From Sneathiella glossodoripedis JCM 23214 (GTDB taxonomy: Bacteria > Pseudomonadota > Alphaproteobacteria > Sneathiellales > Sneathiellaceae), in assembly GCF_000616095.1 (NCBI RefSeq), contig NZ_BAMS01000002.1, positions 1-64,000 of the forward strand: 64,000 nt of DNA. The letters are read 5' to 3'. Under the pieces are notes generated by a model. That model saw only the letters and a program-made list of their open reading frames with translations. It made no database searches and was not told the DNA's origin. Made by a program: the position numbers and the translations under genes. Positions 36,541-47,680 of this stretch are shown here, one piece after another; position 1 is the stretch's first letter, and each line of letters opens with the position of its first letter.

Positions 36541-37326
36541 TCATCGATGGTAGAGTTTATAGTTTCTGACGTGGCCATTTCTGATAAGTGTTTCCAGGGC
36601 CGCATTGAATTTTTTCAGTAACTCTTCTGCTCTGGGATGATTTTTGGAAAAAATCATATGTCCAAGATCGAAGCTGATACTTTCTCCTAAAATGGTAATC
36701 TGGTCTTTCTTGTCGCCCAGCGTATTCAATAGCTGAGAGGTGGCGACTTCCTTGTCTTCAATCATGAAATCCGCGCGCCCACGTAGAAGCATTTTCCAGC
36801 AATTGACAGGAAATACCCGCATAATTTTCCCTTTTCGATACATTCGATCGAGGCGTGGATGACCCGCATTGCCAAGTGGAAGGCATTGGGTGTAACCGAC
36901 CAGATCATTCCAGTTCTGAAATTGAATTGGTGAGTTTACGGGAGCGTAAATGTGGCTCTCCCACACCACAATAGGGGAGCTGTACAGAAAATCGCGGTTG
37001 CGCTCTTCCGTCTTCATATATGGAAATGTCGCGATATATTCTCCTCGCAGAGCCATGGAGTACCCCCGCTTCCACGGAAGATAATCGATCACAACCGGCT
37101 CATTCATTTCCTCGAAGACGCGTTTGACAAGCTCGGTTGTGATGCCGCCAACGGGATGCTGTCTGGAGCTGTAGGGAGGGTATTCCCCGGTCGCTAGTCG
37201 CAGTTGGGCGAAACTATTGCTCGTGAATGTGAAAATGACTGTTAAGCCCAGACCGAAAATCCAGCAGATGCAACCAACCCAAGATACCATTCTGAACCTA
37301 AGCTCACTTGTTGCACAAACAAACAT
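36541..37326 (-). CDS. Periplasmic solute-binding protein family 3 member, orphan
   Basis: 261 residues. Seen: an N-terminal hydrophobic signal (GLGLTVIFTFTSNSFA) after a cytosolic lead, then LRLATGEYPPYSSRQHPVGG, the usual first strand of family 3 proteins, MALRGEYIATFPYMKTEERN, and a C-terminal LIRNGHVRNYKLYHR. No permease or ATPase is adjacent, so it may be a sensor or pair with a distant transporter. The signal peptide start is unclear: MVSW at codon 13 would also fit. Ligand unknown; similar to 13844-14563 only in family. Confidence 0.75.
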   Translation of the reverse strand: MFVCATSELRFRMVSWVGCICWIFGLGLTVIFTFTSNSFAQLRLATGEYPPYSSRQHPVGGITTELVKRVFEEMNEPVVIDYLPWKRGYSMALRGEYIATFPYMKTEERNRDFLYSSPIVVWESHIYAPVNSPIQFQNWNDLVGYTQCLPLGNAGHPRLDRMYRKGKIMRVFPVNCWKMLLRGRADFMIEDKEVATSQLLNTLGDKKDQITILGESISFDLGHMIFSKNHPRAEELLKKFNAALETLIRNGHVRNYKLYHR

Positions 37327-37527
37327 GACGCATCACTAAAGTAACGCGCGCACAGTGTTAGTCAATATTTCAATTTTTCGAACATTTGAGAGAACTGGTA
37401 TTGGGATTTATCGATCAGGTAACACTGCGAACCGCTGGGCTAAAGTGGTTGCATCAGCACTCCATATAGATCTCTCTAGTGAAATCTGTGCCTTATAGTG
37501 TTGTTGGCATAAGGCGTATCACGCTTA

Positions 37528-37863
37528 TCATCCAGTGTATACAATTTCTGATATATGAAGTGAACTTAATAAGATAAAGCAGAACAGTGCAGTTGGAAGA
37601 CTCCCAAGGATGCTTGCTGAAATTTTTACAGTTAACTCATCTTGCGCCTTAAACGTAACAACTAAAAGGAGCAGCCAAGAGCACAACATTAGTACAGTAT
37701 AGGCTAGCGTGCTTAAACTCCATCGGTACGTTAGCCAATCTAACTTGCCATCAGCATCATAATATCCTTCGATATAACCTGATAAACCTAAAATCTGCGT
37801 GCTTAAAAATACTATAAAGAATGTGATCCACTGCCCACGGGTTCTTGAGATGCCTGCAATCAT
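37528..37863 (-). CDS. Hypothetical membrane protein
   Basis: 111 residues with three hydrophobic segments, at about 12-28 (ITFFIVFLSTQILGLSG), 48-69 (LSTLAYTVLMLCSWLLLLVV) and 82-102 (ISASILGSLPTALFCFILL). A short loop DADGKLDWLTYRW lies between the first two. Not recognised and not in an operon. Codon usage looks ordinary but the surrounding 37.3-38.1 kb is more AT-rich than the rest. Confidence rests on length and topology. Confidence 0.55.
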   Translation of the reverse strand: MIAGISRTRGQWITFFIVFLSTQILGLSGYIEGYYDADGKLDWLTYRWSLSTLAYTVLMLCSWLLLLVVTFKAQDELTVKISASILGSLPTALFCFILLSSLHISEIVYTG

Positions 37864-38125
37864 TTGCGTTTACCTTCATTTAAGCGTTGCCACAACTGAA
37901 CGAGTTATTAGATTGCGACACGAACTTTGATCAAAGTAGCACTGGAGCTAAGTAAATAGAGTAGTTTCCTTGGGATCGTACAAACTCGACTTGCACTATA
38001 CATCTTGGTAGGGGAGAGAATTAAGTTTGAAGTTAACAGGTGCGATTTGTACAAAAATTATGAAGGTGAGGGAAGATAAAATGTCTGATGCTTGAGTTTG
38101 ATGGTACAAAAGAGCATTGAAGTTT

Positions 38126-38199
38126 TGGCTGGGGAACCTGGACTCGAACCAGGATTGACGGAGTCAGAGTCCGCTGTCCTACCATTAGACGATTCCCCA
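38126..38199 (-). tRNA. tRNA-Gln (anticodon CTG)
   Basis: 74 bases with encoded CCA. Acceptor TGGGGAA pairs with TTCCCCA, discriminator G. Anticodon stem GCGGA/TCCGT closes the loop CTCTGAC giving CTG for Gln. T loop GTTCGAGTC. Confidence 0.95.
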
Positions 38200-38427
38200 G
38201 CAGGATCACACTCAATCGTGTGAATAGGCGGCTTCACTACCAATTCAGATCAAAGCTGTCAATGAGGTAATTGCCTGTTTTAAAAAAAATTGGCGGGGCC
38301 GGGAGCGTTGGAAAACTGCAATTGAGATAACTTTACAAATTTTTTTGTGAAAACTTCCTCGGAAAACTGTTAGTCTATCTACAAACAGCCAATTGGCTAA
38401 TTCTTTATGTCCTGGAGGGCAGTTTGA

Positions 38428-39528
38428 GTGACTGTGTCAAATAGTCCGAGCAAGGTACGTGACAACAGGCGGAGATATCGACAAAAGCCAAGACCGGCGA
38501 GATGGAACAAAGGAAGATGGTCCCATACATACGGGGCAGTAGATCTTGGAACCAATAATTGTCGGTTGCTTGTCGCAAAGCCTGAGTCCCGCAGCTTTCG
38601 TGTGATCGATAGCTTTTCGCGGATTGTGCGCCTCGGCGAAGGTGTGAGCCAGAGTGGCCAGCTTTCAGAGGCTGCGATCAATCGCACCATTGAAGCGTTA
38701 TCCATTTGTGCTGACAAGATGGATCGCCGCGGTGTCTCCCGCATGCGCTGCGTTGCAACTGAAGTCTGCCGAAAAGCAGCAAACAGTACCGAATTTCTGG
38801 AGCGGGTCCGCGCTGAAGTTGGTATTGAGCTGGATATAATCTCGACGGAGGAAGAAGCAACGCTCGCGCTCAACGGATGCGCGCCGCTGTTGGACTATCG
38901 CAACAAGTTTGCACTTGTATTTGATATCGGCGGAGGCAGTACAGAGTTGGTCTGGCTTCGCTTAGGGCGAAACCGTGAAAACCGGATCGTTGGATGGACC
39001 TCAATTCCTTATGGTGTTGTGTCTTTGACTGAACAGCATGGAGATGTCTCGACGGATCCGACAGCTTATCAGCGAATGATCGCAGATGTGGCCGTTCATG
39101 TGAAAGCCTTCGAAGAAAAATACCGAATACGGGAAGAAATTCGAAGGGGCAGAGTTCAGATGCTGGGGACATCCGGTACGGTGACCACGCTAGCCGGTGT
39201 GTTGTTTGGCTTGCCACGATATAATCGGCGCCGCGTGGATGGTGCTTGGCTGCAGACTTCCAAAATACTGAAAATCTGTGACCGTTTGGCGAGCAGCGAT
39301 TATAACGCACGGGCGGGGGAGCCTTGCATCGGGGTTGAACGCGCAGATCTGGTTGTCTCGGGTTGCGCAATTGTGCAGGCAATGTATAACACATGGCCCG
39401 TACGCAGGTTGCGCGTTGCGGACCGCGGCGTCAGAGAAGGTTTGTTGATCGGCTTGATGAAAGATGCCGATAGGGAAATCGAGCAGGCTGCCGAACTAAC
39501 CCCCAAAGTAGCAGAGAAGTTGATGTAA
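38428..39528 (+). CDS. ppx: Ppx/GppA phosphatase family protein
   Basis: Exopolyphosphatase/guanosine pentaphosphate phosphohydrolase family, cytosolic. 366 residues, the short form usual in Alphaproteobacteria. Seen: actin-like ATPase motifs GAVDLGTNNCRLLVA near residue 36, STEEEATLALNG, and FDIGGGSTELVW (phosphate 2) near residue 170, then GTSGTVTTLAGV. Basic N-terminus. Starts at a GTG with a GGAGGG site. Its stop overlaps the rlmE start by one base, an arrangement seen across the class. Confidence 0.93.
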   Translation: MTVSNSPSKVRDNRRRYRQKPRPARWNKGRWSHTYGAVDLGTNNCRLLVAKPESRSFRVIDSFSRIVRLGEGVSQSGQLSEAAINRTIEALSICADKMDRRGVSRMRCVATEVCRKAANSTEFLERVRAEVGIELDIISTEEEATLALNGCAPLLDYRNKFALVFDIGGGSTELVWLRLGRNRENRIVGWTSIPYGVVSLTEQHGDVSTDPTAYQRMIADVAVHVKAFEEKYRIREEIRRGRVQMLGTSGTVTTLAGVLFGLPRYNRRRVDGAWLQTSKILKICDRLASSDYNARAGEPCIGVERADLVVSGCAIVQAMYNTWPVRRLRVADRGVREGLLIGLMKDADREIEQAAELTPKVAEKLM

Positions 39529-40244
39529 TGGTGAATAAAGGCAATAAGGGCAAAAAGGCCGGTATTGGTGCGAGTGAGACAACAGGACGTCTGTTGCACA
39601 CGAAAGTGAAAACTGCACGCGGCCGGAAATATTCGTCAAAGCTTTGGCTTGAGAGGCAACTGAATGATCCATGGGTTGTAGAAGCTAAAAACCGCGGTCT
39701 ACGGTCTCGCGCCGCATTTAAACTGATGCAACTCGATGATAAATATAAATTACTTAAGCCCGGCGATTCCGTTGTGGATCTTGGGGCGGCACCTGGCGGC
39801 TGGACGCAGGTTGCTGTGGAGCGTGTCGGGGCCTTAAAAGGCAAAGGGCAGGTTCTTGCTGTCGATATCCTTGAAATGGAACCCATGGCCGGTGCAGAAG
39901 TCATGCAACTCGATTTTACGACGGAGGATGCGGACAAAAAGGTCAAGGACCGTTTGGGCGGACCTGTCAATGCCGTGATATCCGACATGGCTGCGCCAAC
40001 AACAGGTCATCGGCAGACAGATCACTTAAGAATTGTGTATATGTGTGAACTGGCACTGGATTTTGCTATTGATGTGCTGGCACCAGGCGGCGTGTTTGTG
40101 GCCAAGGTACTTAAAGGTGGTACCGAGAATGATCTCCTTGATCTGCTTAAGAAAAGCTTCGCAACGGTCCGTCACGCAAAGCCTGACGCAAGCCGCCTGG
40201 ATTCGCGAGAGGCTTACGTAATCGCGACCGGTTTTCGCGGCTAA
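39528..40244 (+). CDS. rlmE: 23S rRNA 2'-O-ribose methyltransferase RlmE (FtsJ)
   Basis: Methylates the ribose of U2552 in 23S rRNA, a late step of large-subunit assembly. 238 residues. Seen: RSRAAFKLMQLDDKYKLLKPG, the SAM-binding VVDLGAAPGGWTQVA near residue 85, the catalytic Asp and Lys positions in AVISDMAAPTTGHRQTDHLR and GGVFVAKVLKGG. The first 40 residues are a basic, disordered leader (NKGNKGKKAGIGASE). Coupled to ppx by one-base overlap. Confidence 0.95.
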   Translation: MVNKGNKGKKAGIGASETTGRLLHTKVKTARGRKYSSKLWLERQLNDPWVVEAKNRGLRSRAAFKLMQLDDKYKLLKPGDSVVDLGAAPGGWTQVAVERVGALKGKGQVLAVDILEMEPMAGAEVMQLDFTTEDADKKVKDRLGGPVNAVISDMAAPTTGHRQTDHLRIVYMCELALDFAIDVLAPGGVFVAKVLKGGTENDLLDLLKKSFATVRHAKPDASRLDSREAYVIATGFRG

Positions 40245-40411
40245 TTTAACTGGCGTAATTTTATTGCGCAGTGAGCAGATTTACCGCTTTAAAATTAGTC
40301 GACCGACCGGTTCTTTTAGGTGAATTTCAAAAAAATTTACGTCCTGCATTTTTGCTCTAGGAATTTCAAAACTTGCCGTTATGATTGCGCTGCAATTCTT
40401 AAGGAGTTGCT

Positions 40412-41874
<1,463 letters not shown>

Positions 41875-41894
41875 CAGCCCTACAGGATATTCAA

Positions 41895-43199
41895 ATGACT
41901 CCATCCGCCCGGTTAAGTGCAGTAGTTGAACTGCTTGATATCAGTTTTAACAGCACCGGGCGGGCAGAGCAGTCTGTCGGTTCATATTTTCGCGCAAGGC
42001 GCTATGCGGGATCAAAGGATCGACGGTGGATTACTGAGCAGTTTTTTCAAATCCTGCGCCGGCTCGGTGAACTTGATTTTCTCCTCGAAGAACTGGATCT
42101 CGCGGTAAATTCTCGAAACCGGGCGATTCTTTCTCTGATGGTGTTTAATGCATTACCTTTGGCGGAGATAATAGCGGGTTATTTTACAGGAACGCATGCC
42201 CTGCAAGAGCCTGATGACGCGGACATCGCCAAATTTACGGGATATTCCTCACTTGATTTTAACAGAGAGCACCTACTGGCTCGTAAGAATTTTCCGCAAT
42301 GGATGCTCACAAGGCTGGAGCGTGTATACGACTCAAAGCTTACCAGCATTGTGAAAGCTTATGCGGATCGGGCACCAGTCACTCTTCGGGTCAATCCGCT
42401 TAAGGCAGATCGTGATAGCGTTCTTGAAAAACTTGCAAAGCAGGACATCCCGTCGCAACCGACTGATATCTCACCGTTAGGTATTCGGTTGCAAAAGCCA
42501 CAAAACCTAAGTGCTAATGCTCTTTATAAAGAGGGTTATCTGGAAATTCAGGATGAAGCTGCACAAATCTCCGCATTACTTGCTGGGGCCAAACCCGATA
42601 GCAAGGTCATAGATTATTGCGCTGGAGGGGGCGGCAAGTCGCTGGTTTTGGCGGCATCCATGGAAAATAGAGGCAAGCTCTATGCATTTGATATTAATTC
42701 GCGGCGTATGAAGGATATTGCCGAGCGATGTCAACGCGCCGGGATTGATATTGTTGAACAGTATGTGCTTTCCGAAGATAAACAGAACCAAGCGTCGATT
42801 GAGAAGTTGTTGGGTGCAGCAGATCTTGTTTATGTTGATGCACCCTGCACAGGATCCGGAACCTGGCGACGACAGCCCGAGCAGAAATGGATTTTGACTG
42901 AGGAACAGTTCAGTGACTATGTCACGCTACAGCGAACAATTTTAGCTGACGCCTCTCATTACGTGAAGGTAGGCGGACAACTGGTCTATGCCACTTGCTC
43001 CATATTCGCGGAAGAAAATGCTGAGCAGATAGATCTTTTTCTGTCTGAGCATTCGAATTTTGAACGAACTGATGTTTCCATGGTATGGCAAGGCGCAGGT
43101 TTGCAGCAGTATCCGATAGAAGGGCCGGACTTGCAAATTACGCCTGATCAGTTTGGCGCAGATGGATTTTATAGTGCGATTTTACGTCGCGTGTCCTGA
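41895..43199 (+). CDS. RsmB/NOL1/Nop2-type RNA m5C methyltransferase
   Basis: Probable 16S rRNA (cytosine-5) methyltransferase. 434 residues. Seen: N-terminal NusB-like helical domain (ARLSAVVELLDISF, YAGSKDRRWITEQFFQIL), the motif I region VIDYCAGGGGKSLVLAA, DAPCTGSGTWRRQPE (motif IV with the catalytic Cys), and YATCSIFAEENAEQI (motif VI). Similar to RsmB and the PH1991/RlmI branch; the exact cytosine is not determined. Twenty bases after guaB, convergent with the pirin gene. Confidence 0.9.
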   Translation: MTPSARLSAVVELLDISFNSTGRAEQSVGSYFRARRYAGSKDRRWITEQFFQILRRLGELDFLLEELDLAVNSRNRAILSLMVFNALPLAEIIAGYFTGTHALQEPDDADIAKFTGYSSLDFNREHLLARKNFPQWMLTRLERVYDSKLTSIVKAYADRAPVTLRVNPLKADRDSVLEKLAKQDIPSQPTDISPLGIRLQKPQNLSANALYKEGYLEIQDEAAQISALLAGAKPDSKVIDYCAGGGGKSLVLAASMENRGKLYAFDINSRRMKDIAERCQRAGIDIVEQYVLSEDKQNQASIEKLLGAADLVYVDAPCTGSGTWRRQPEQKWILTEEQFSDYVTLQRTILADASHYVKVGGQLVYATCSIFAEENAEQIDLFLSEHSNFERTDVSMVWQGAGLQQYPIEGPDLQITPDQFGADGFYSAILRRVS

Positions 43200-43202
43200 G
43201 TG

Positions 43203-44117
43203 TTAATCAGGCAGGGGAATATAGTCTGCGTCATCCCCAGGAATTTTGGCAAAACGCCCTGCTTTCCAGTCTTCTTTCGCCTGTTCGATCCGCTCTTTGC
43301 GTGTTGAAACAAAATTCCAGTCCATGTACCGCTTTTCAATTGCTTCACCGCCAATCAGCACAACTTTACTTCCGGCTGTTGCCGTGAGGGTTATGTCCTC
43401 CTGATCAGAAAGAATGGCCATCGAATGTTGCTGAATTTCAGTGCCTCCTATTTGCGCTGAACCCGCAACTACATAAATTGCGCGCTCCTTCGCTGTGGGT
43501 AGTATTATTGTATTTTCCGCTTCGAACTGCGCTTCCAGATACAGCGTCTCAGCAAAGGTTATGACTGGCGATTTTACGCCAAATGCCTCACCCATCATGA
43601 CCCTAATCTGTGTTGATTCTGCGTATAAGGTTGGTATGTCATTTGCGCTGTAGTGAAAAAAATCAGGAGGCATTTCTTCTTTGTCCCGCGGAAGGGCGAG
43701 CCAAAGCTGCAAACCATGCGCTCTATGGTGAGAGTTTTTTATTTCCGGGCGTTCACGTTCAGAATGAACAATTCCTGACCCGGAAGCCATCAGATTAATT
43801 TCACCAGGCCTTATGACCTGTGTGGTGCCCAGGGAATCCCGATGCAGCATTTCCCCCTCAAATAAATAGGTGACTGTAGCCAGTCCAATATGAGGGTGAG
43901 GTCTGACATTTACGCCGTCGCCAGGGTTAAAGTCGGCAGGCCCCATATGGTCGAAAAAGACCCAAGGACCGACTTTCCTGTGTTGCCGGCTGGGAAGAAG
44001 TCTTCTGACTGAAAACCCTCCAAGATCACGATCTCTACCTTGTAACAGAACTGAAATTGCAGAGCAGGAATTCAAAATACCGCATTCACTTTCAAGTTTT
44101 CCGGTTTCATTGCTCAT
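43203..44117 (-). CDS. Pirin family protein
   Basis: Cupin-fold protein, 304 residues with both pirin domains. Seen: N-terminal VRRLLPSRQHRKVGPWVFFDH, the metal-ligand pattern PHPHIGLATVTYLFEGEMLHRDSLG (His, His, His and the Glu in LMASGSGIVHSERE), and a pirin C-terminal domain. Bacterial pirins include quercetin dioxygenases and regulators of metabolism; the substrate here is unknown. Convergent with the RNA methyltransferase, with a three-base gap. Confidence 0.9.
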   Translation of the reverse strand: MSNETGKLESECGILNSCSAISVLLQGRDRDLGGFSVRRLLPSRQHRKVGPWVFFDHMGPADFNPGDGVNVRPHPHIGLATVTYLFEGEMLHRDSLGTTQVIRPGEINLMASGSGIVHSERERPEIKNSHHRAHGLQLWLALPRDKEEMPPDFFHYSANDIPTLYAESTQIRVMMGEAFGVKSPVITFAETLYLEAQFEAENTIILPTAKERAIYVVAGSAQIGGTEIQQHSMAILSDQEDITLTATAGSKVVLIGGEAIEKRYMDWNFVSTRKERIEQAKEDWKAGRFAKIPGDDADYIPLPD

Positions 44118-44300
44118 TGAATTATCTCTCCTGCGGCTATTTTATTTCAGATAGGAGGTCTGATCCGTCTGTCCACTAAAATCCATAGCTGGAGCTAATC
44201 CTATAAACTTAGTGACTTGCGATACAGTATTTTTGATCCCATATAGAGTGAAAGACGTATACAGTTTAAACATAACTAATCTAAACGGGCGAGGTTGATC

Positions 44301-44783
44301 ATGAAACTCAAGGGTCTGGCATTAGTACTTTATGCGATGGCCGCCACCCATTTTCTAAACGCTGAAATGGTGTTTGCAATGGGCAGCAGCTCTAGCCCGT
44401 CAGCTGTTGAAAAGGCTGCGGATCCAGATTTTGCAATGGGAAAGAAGCAAATCGACTCGAAAAATTGGGAAGGTGCAATCAGCTCATTCTCCAAAGTAGT
44501 TGCAAAAGACCCCAATAACGCTGACGCGTTTAATTACCTCGGCTATGCGGAGCGCAATGCCGGAAATTACAGTGCCGCTTTTGAAGCTTATAACAAGGCG
44601 CTTTCAATTGATCCGAATCATAAAGGGGCCAATGAATATATAGGGGAAGCCTATTTAAAAACTGATAATCTGGCGAAAGCAGAGGAACATCTGAAAAAGC
44701 TCGACGAAATCTGTACATTTGGCTGCGCAGAGTACACAATGCTGCAAAGAGCAATTGCTAAATATCGAGGCGCCAATAGCTAG
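44301..44783 (+). CDS. Secreted TPR-repeat protein
   Basis: 160 residues. Seen: an N-terminal signal peptide (MKLKGLALVLYAMAATHFLNA), then two or three TPR motifs: WEGAISSFSKVVAKDPNNADAF, YSAAFEAYNKALSIDPNHKG, LAKAEEHLKKLDEICTFG. It also has two Cys (ICTFGC) near the end that may be redox-linked. Predicted periplasmic protein interaction partner. Starts at the ATG at 44301 with a GGGCGAGG site. Divergent from the pirin gene and 100 bases upstream of guaA. Confidence 0.8.
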   Translation: MKLKGLALVLYAMAATHFLNAEMVFAMGSSSSPSAVEKAADPDFAMGKKQIDSKNWEGAISSFSKVVAKDPNNADAFNYLGYAERNAGNYSAAFEAYNKALSIDPNHKGANEYIGEAYLKTDNLAKAEEHLKKLDEICTFGCAEYTMLQRAIAKYRGANS

Positions 44784-44884
44784 CAGGGCATGAGAAGTGC
44801 CCGCTGATAAAGAAGCGTCAAAAAATGGCGAAATGGTGTAGAATCTGGCTGGACTTTAGCTATCGCTGCCGTTAAATACCGTCT

Positions 44885-46432
44885 ATGAAAAATAGCATTC
44901 TGATCATCGACTTTGGAAGTCAGGTCACCCAGCTTATTGCGCGCCGCGTCCGTGAGGCTGGGGTGTACAGTGAAATCGTTCCTTTTAATACGGCTGCAGC
45001 GAAGCTGGACAGTTTCGATCCGAGCGGCATTATACTGTCGGGCGGGCCCGCGTCAGTTATTGGCGACGAAACGCCTCGGGCACCTGAACGCGTGTTTGAA
45101 ATGGGGATTCCTGTCCTTGGCATTTGCTATGGTCAGCAAACCATGTGCGCACAGCTTGGCGGAAAGGTCGAAGCACCTGAGCATCGGGAGTTTGGCCGTG
45201 CCCAATTCAATATCGTAAAAGAATGCAGCCTGTTTGAAGGATTTTGGGAAGCGGGATCCAGCGATCAGGTTTGGATGAGCCACGGTGACTCTGTAACAGC
45301 GATCCCACAAGGGTTTGAAACGGTAGGGACTTCCAAAGGCGCCCCTTTTGCAGCCATTGCTGATGAAGAGAGGAAATTTTTTGGCGTTCAATTCCATCCT
45401 GAAGTTGTTCACACTCCAAAAGGTCATCTACTGATTTCGAATTTCGTCCATAAAATCTGCGGCCTTGCCGGTGATTGGACTATGGCAGCTTTTAAAGAGC
45501 AGTCCATTGCAGCTATCCGCGAGAAGGTTGGTGATGCAAAGGTAATCTGCGGACTTTCTGGCGGGGTGGACAGTTCAGTTGCAGCCGTATTGATTCATGA
45601 AGCAATTGGTGATCAGCTAACCTGCGTTTATGTTGACAACGGTTTGATGCGTAGCGGGGAATCTGAACAGGTCGTTAGTCTGTTTCGTGACCACTATAAT
45701 ATTCCACTCATTCATCGTGATGCATCAGAGCTTTTTTTGAGTGAACTTGAGGGTGTTTCTGATCCTGAAGTGAAGCGCAAGACAATTGGCCGAATTTTCA
45801 TTGATGTGTTCGAAGAAGAAGCCAACAAAGTTGGCGGAGCAAAATTCCTGGCCCAAGGCACGCTTTATCCGGACGTCATTGAATCTGTATCCTTTTCCGG
45901 CGGCCCAAGTGTGACAATCAAATCTCATCATAATGTGGGCGGATTGCCAGAGCGTATGGACCTTGAACTGCTGGAGCCGTTCCGCGAGTTGTTCAAGGAC
46001 GAGGTTCGGGCACTTGGCCGTGAACTTGGCATGTCAAAGGATCTGGTTGATCGGCATCCTTTCCCTGGGCCGGGGCTTGCAATTCGTGTGCCCGGAGAGC
46101 TCAGCCGGGAAAGGCTGGATATTTTGCGAAAAGCGGATGTGATCTATCTGGAAGAAATTCGCAATGCTGGTCTTTATGATGAAATATGGCAGGCTTTCGC
46201 TGTGTTGTTACCTGTACGCACAGTTGGTGTGATGGGGGACAACCGGACTTATGATTATGTTTGCGCCTTGCGGGCAGTGACATCAACAGATGGCATGACT
46301 GCTGATTACTACCCATTCTCCCATGACTTCTTGGGACATGTATCCACTCGAATTATCAACGAGGTGCAGGGCATAAATCGCGTCGTGTATGACACAACCT
46401 CCAAACCTCCTGGAACCATTGAGTGGGAGTAG
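44885..46432 (+). CDS. guaA: GMP synthase (glutamine-hydrolysing)
   Basis: Converts XMP to GMP with ATP and glutamine, cytosolic. 515 residues. Seen: an N-terminal glutamine amidotransferase domain with the catalytic Cys in [16 protein letters not shown] and His-Glu in FHPEVVHT, the ATP pyrophosphatase P-loop [14 protein letters not shown] near residue 225, [15 protein letters not shown], and the dimerisation domain ending GTIEWE. Together with guaB it completes the IMP to GMP branch. No other genes are tightly coupled. Confidence 0.97.
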   Translation: MKNSILIIDFGSQVTQLIARRVREAGVYSEIVPFNTAAAKLDSFDPSGIILSGGPASVIGDETPRAPERVFEMGIPVLGICYGQQTMCAQLGGKVEAPEHREFGRAQFNIVKECSLFEGFWEAGSSDQVWMSHGDSVTAIPQGFETVGTSKGAPFAAIADEERKFFGVQFHPEVVHTPKGHLLISNFVHKICGLAGDWTMAAFKEQSIAAIREKVGDAKVICGLSGGVDSSVAAVLIHEAIGDQLTCVYVDNGLMRSGESEQVVSLFRDHYNIPLIHRDASELFLSELEGVSDPEVKRKTIGRIFIDVFEEEANKVGGAKFLAQGTLYPDVIESVSFSGGPSVTIKSHHNVGGLPERMDLELLEPFRELFKDEVRALGRELGMSKDLVDRHPFPGPGLAIRVPGELSRERLDILRKADVIYLEEIRNAGLYDEIWQAFAVLLPVRTVGVMGDNRTYDYVCALRAVTSTDGMTADYYPFSHDFLGHVSTRIINEVQGINRVVYDTTSKPPGTIEWE

Positions 46433-46605
46433 GGTATCGATAAAGGCAATCAGCTGGAATTAATCTGCGCAGAGCAATTCAGCGGTTTCTTGCCCGTATT
46501 GATCCCATTAATGCTGCAAGGTTCGGAGCACGCTTTTCGAAGAATGAACGCGACACTCAAACTTATGTGTGAGGCAATTAAAATCTCTGAGCCCGTTATA
46601 TCGTA

Positions 46606-46776
46606 TTAATGACGGGTGTTTGGAAAATTATTCTGTTCCAGTTTTTCCGAGATTGAAGTTGCGATGTCATGCCAACCGAACTGTTGGGCTGCGTGAAAGG
46701 CGCGTTGCAATCCACATGTATCAATTAAATTCTGCGCGATTGCCTGTTTCTCTTTGCTCAATAAGGTGCTGGCCAT
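46606..46776 (-). CDS. Small hypothetical protein (56 residues)
   Basis: Too short for a 60-codon cutoff. ATG at 46776 behind a good GGGAG ribosome site with a seven-base spacer. Starts MASTLLSKEKQAIAQNLIDT, has FHAAQQFGWHDIATSISEKL in the middle, and ends NTRH. Helical, no signal or membrane helix. It looks coding by composition and has a proper ribosome site, but the family is unknown to me. Lies 174 bases after guaA, opposite strand. Confidence 0.6.
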   Translation of the reverse strand: MASTLLSKEKQAIAQNLIDTCGLQRAFHAAQQFGWHDIATSISEKLEQNNFPNTRH

Positions 46777-47324
46777 AAGCTTACTCCCAGCTAAATACTT
46801 GCACTATTATGAAGTTTACCAACAACTTCTGAATTTAAGGTAAACATGAAGTGAGGCTAATTCCAGGGCAGAAATAAGGCAATTTAGTGATATTAGAAAA
46901 CTTGCATTTAATTGTCGAATGTGGCATAATCCTCACTATCAATAATGGTCTGGATCAGGCGGAAAATAAGGGTTCCGCATTCCATCAACAACAAGCAGAC
47001 CCTTATTGATCATAACGATGCCAAGGACGAAAACTGATCATTCTATTGGTTTCGCCGTTCGGATATTGGATGTTGATTATGGACGCCAGTTGCTTTGGCG
47101 CCTTGCTTTAAGAAAAACGATCTGTTTCCGAAATCATGAGGATTGGCACCGCGAGGATTAAATGGATAAATGACAGCAATGCATGGGTCTGTCATCTTCT
47201 TGAAAATCTTTTGCACGCCCCGGGGATAGCCCTTGGACGAAATTTATAGCGCCATAATTCCGAGTTTTCAGCACCTTGGTGGGGGCAAAGTCAATTTAGG
47301 CTGTTTTTCGGATATGGATCTGAT
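46777..47324 (+). other. 548-base intergenic region, no confident gene
   Basis: I see no recognisable protein on either strand. It holds an inverted repeat AATAAGGGT (46965-46973) / ACCCTTATT (46999-47007) with a 25-base loop, and short ORFs such as a 47-codon frame at 47018-47161 (+) that lack a ribosome site. It could be the remains of a decayed gene or a non-coding RNA; neither is supported. Confidence 0.4.
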
Positions 47325-47518
47325 CTACTGAAAATTGTCGAAATTTCCCCCAAATGCCGAATACAGGATCGCGGCCAGCATGCCGATGATGATCCATATG
47401 GCTATATTTCGAAACGCGGCTTTTGATCCGCCTGCCGGGTATAATATAAAAATCCGGGAGCAATCAGAAACAGAACCATAATTAACGCGACCAAATTCAA
47501 AATCTGACCTTCACTCAT
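47325..47518 (-). CDS. Small two-helix membrane protein (64 residues), one-base frameshift
   Basis: Starts at the ATG at 47518 with a GGGAG ribosome site. The first helix is LNLVALIMVLFLIAPGFLYY and, after a frame break near 47428, the second is IAIWIIIGMLAAILYSAFG, ending NFDNFQ at the stop in 47325. Restoring one G gives a 64-residue protein with two hydrophobic helices and a short basic loop. It would otherwise be invisible: each piece is too short. The family is not recognised. Both helices and the ribosome site make a real gene likely. Confidence 0.6.
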
Positions 47519-47680
47519 TGTTGAACTCCCAAATGGCATTTGATGACTGTAAATTTACCTTATTTAAGGTCAATTGCCTAATCGAGGCCACATTTTTGCA
47601 CATATAAAACAACAGCGTTTGCGTTCCTATGACAGTCGGTTTATTTTATCCCGCAAATTCAAGCCAATCTGGAGTTATTC

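Noticed and set aside
47018-47161. 47-codon plus-strand frame in the guaA-yfgM gap
   Set aside because: No ribosome site and no recognisable family; other frames in the region look equally open.
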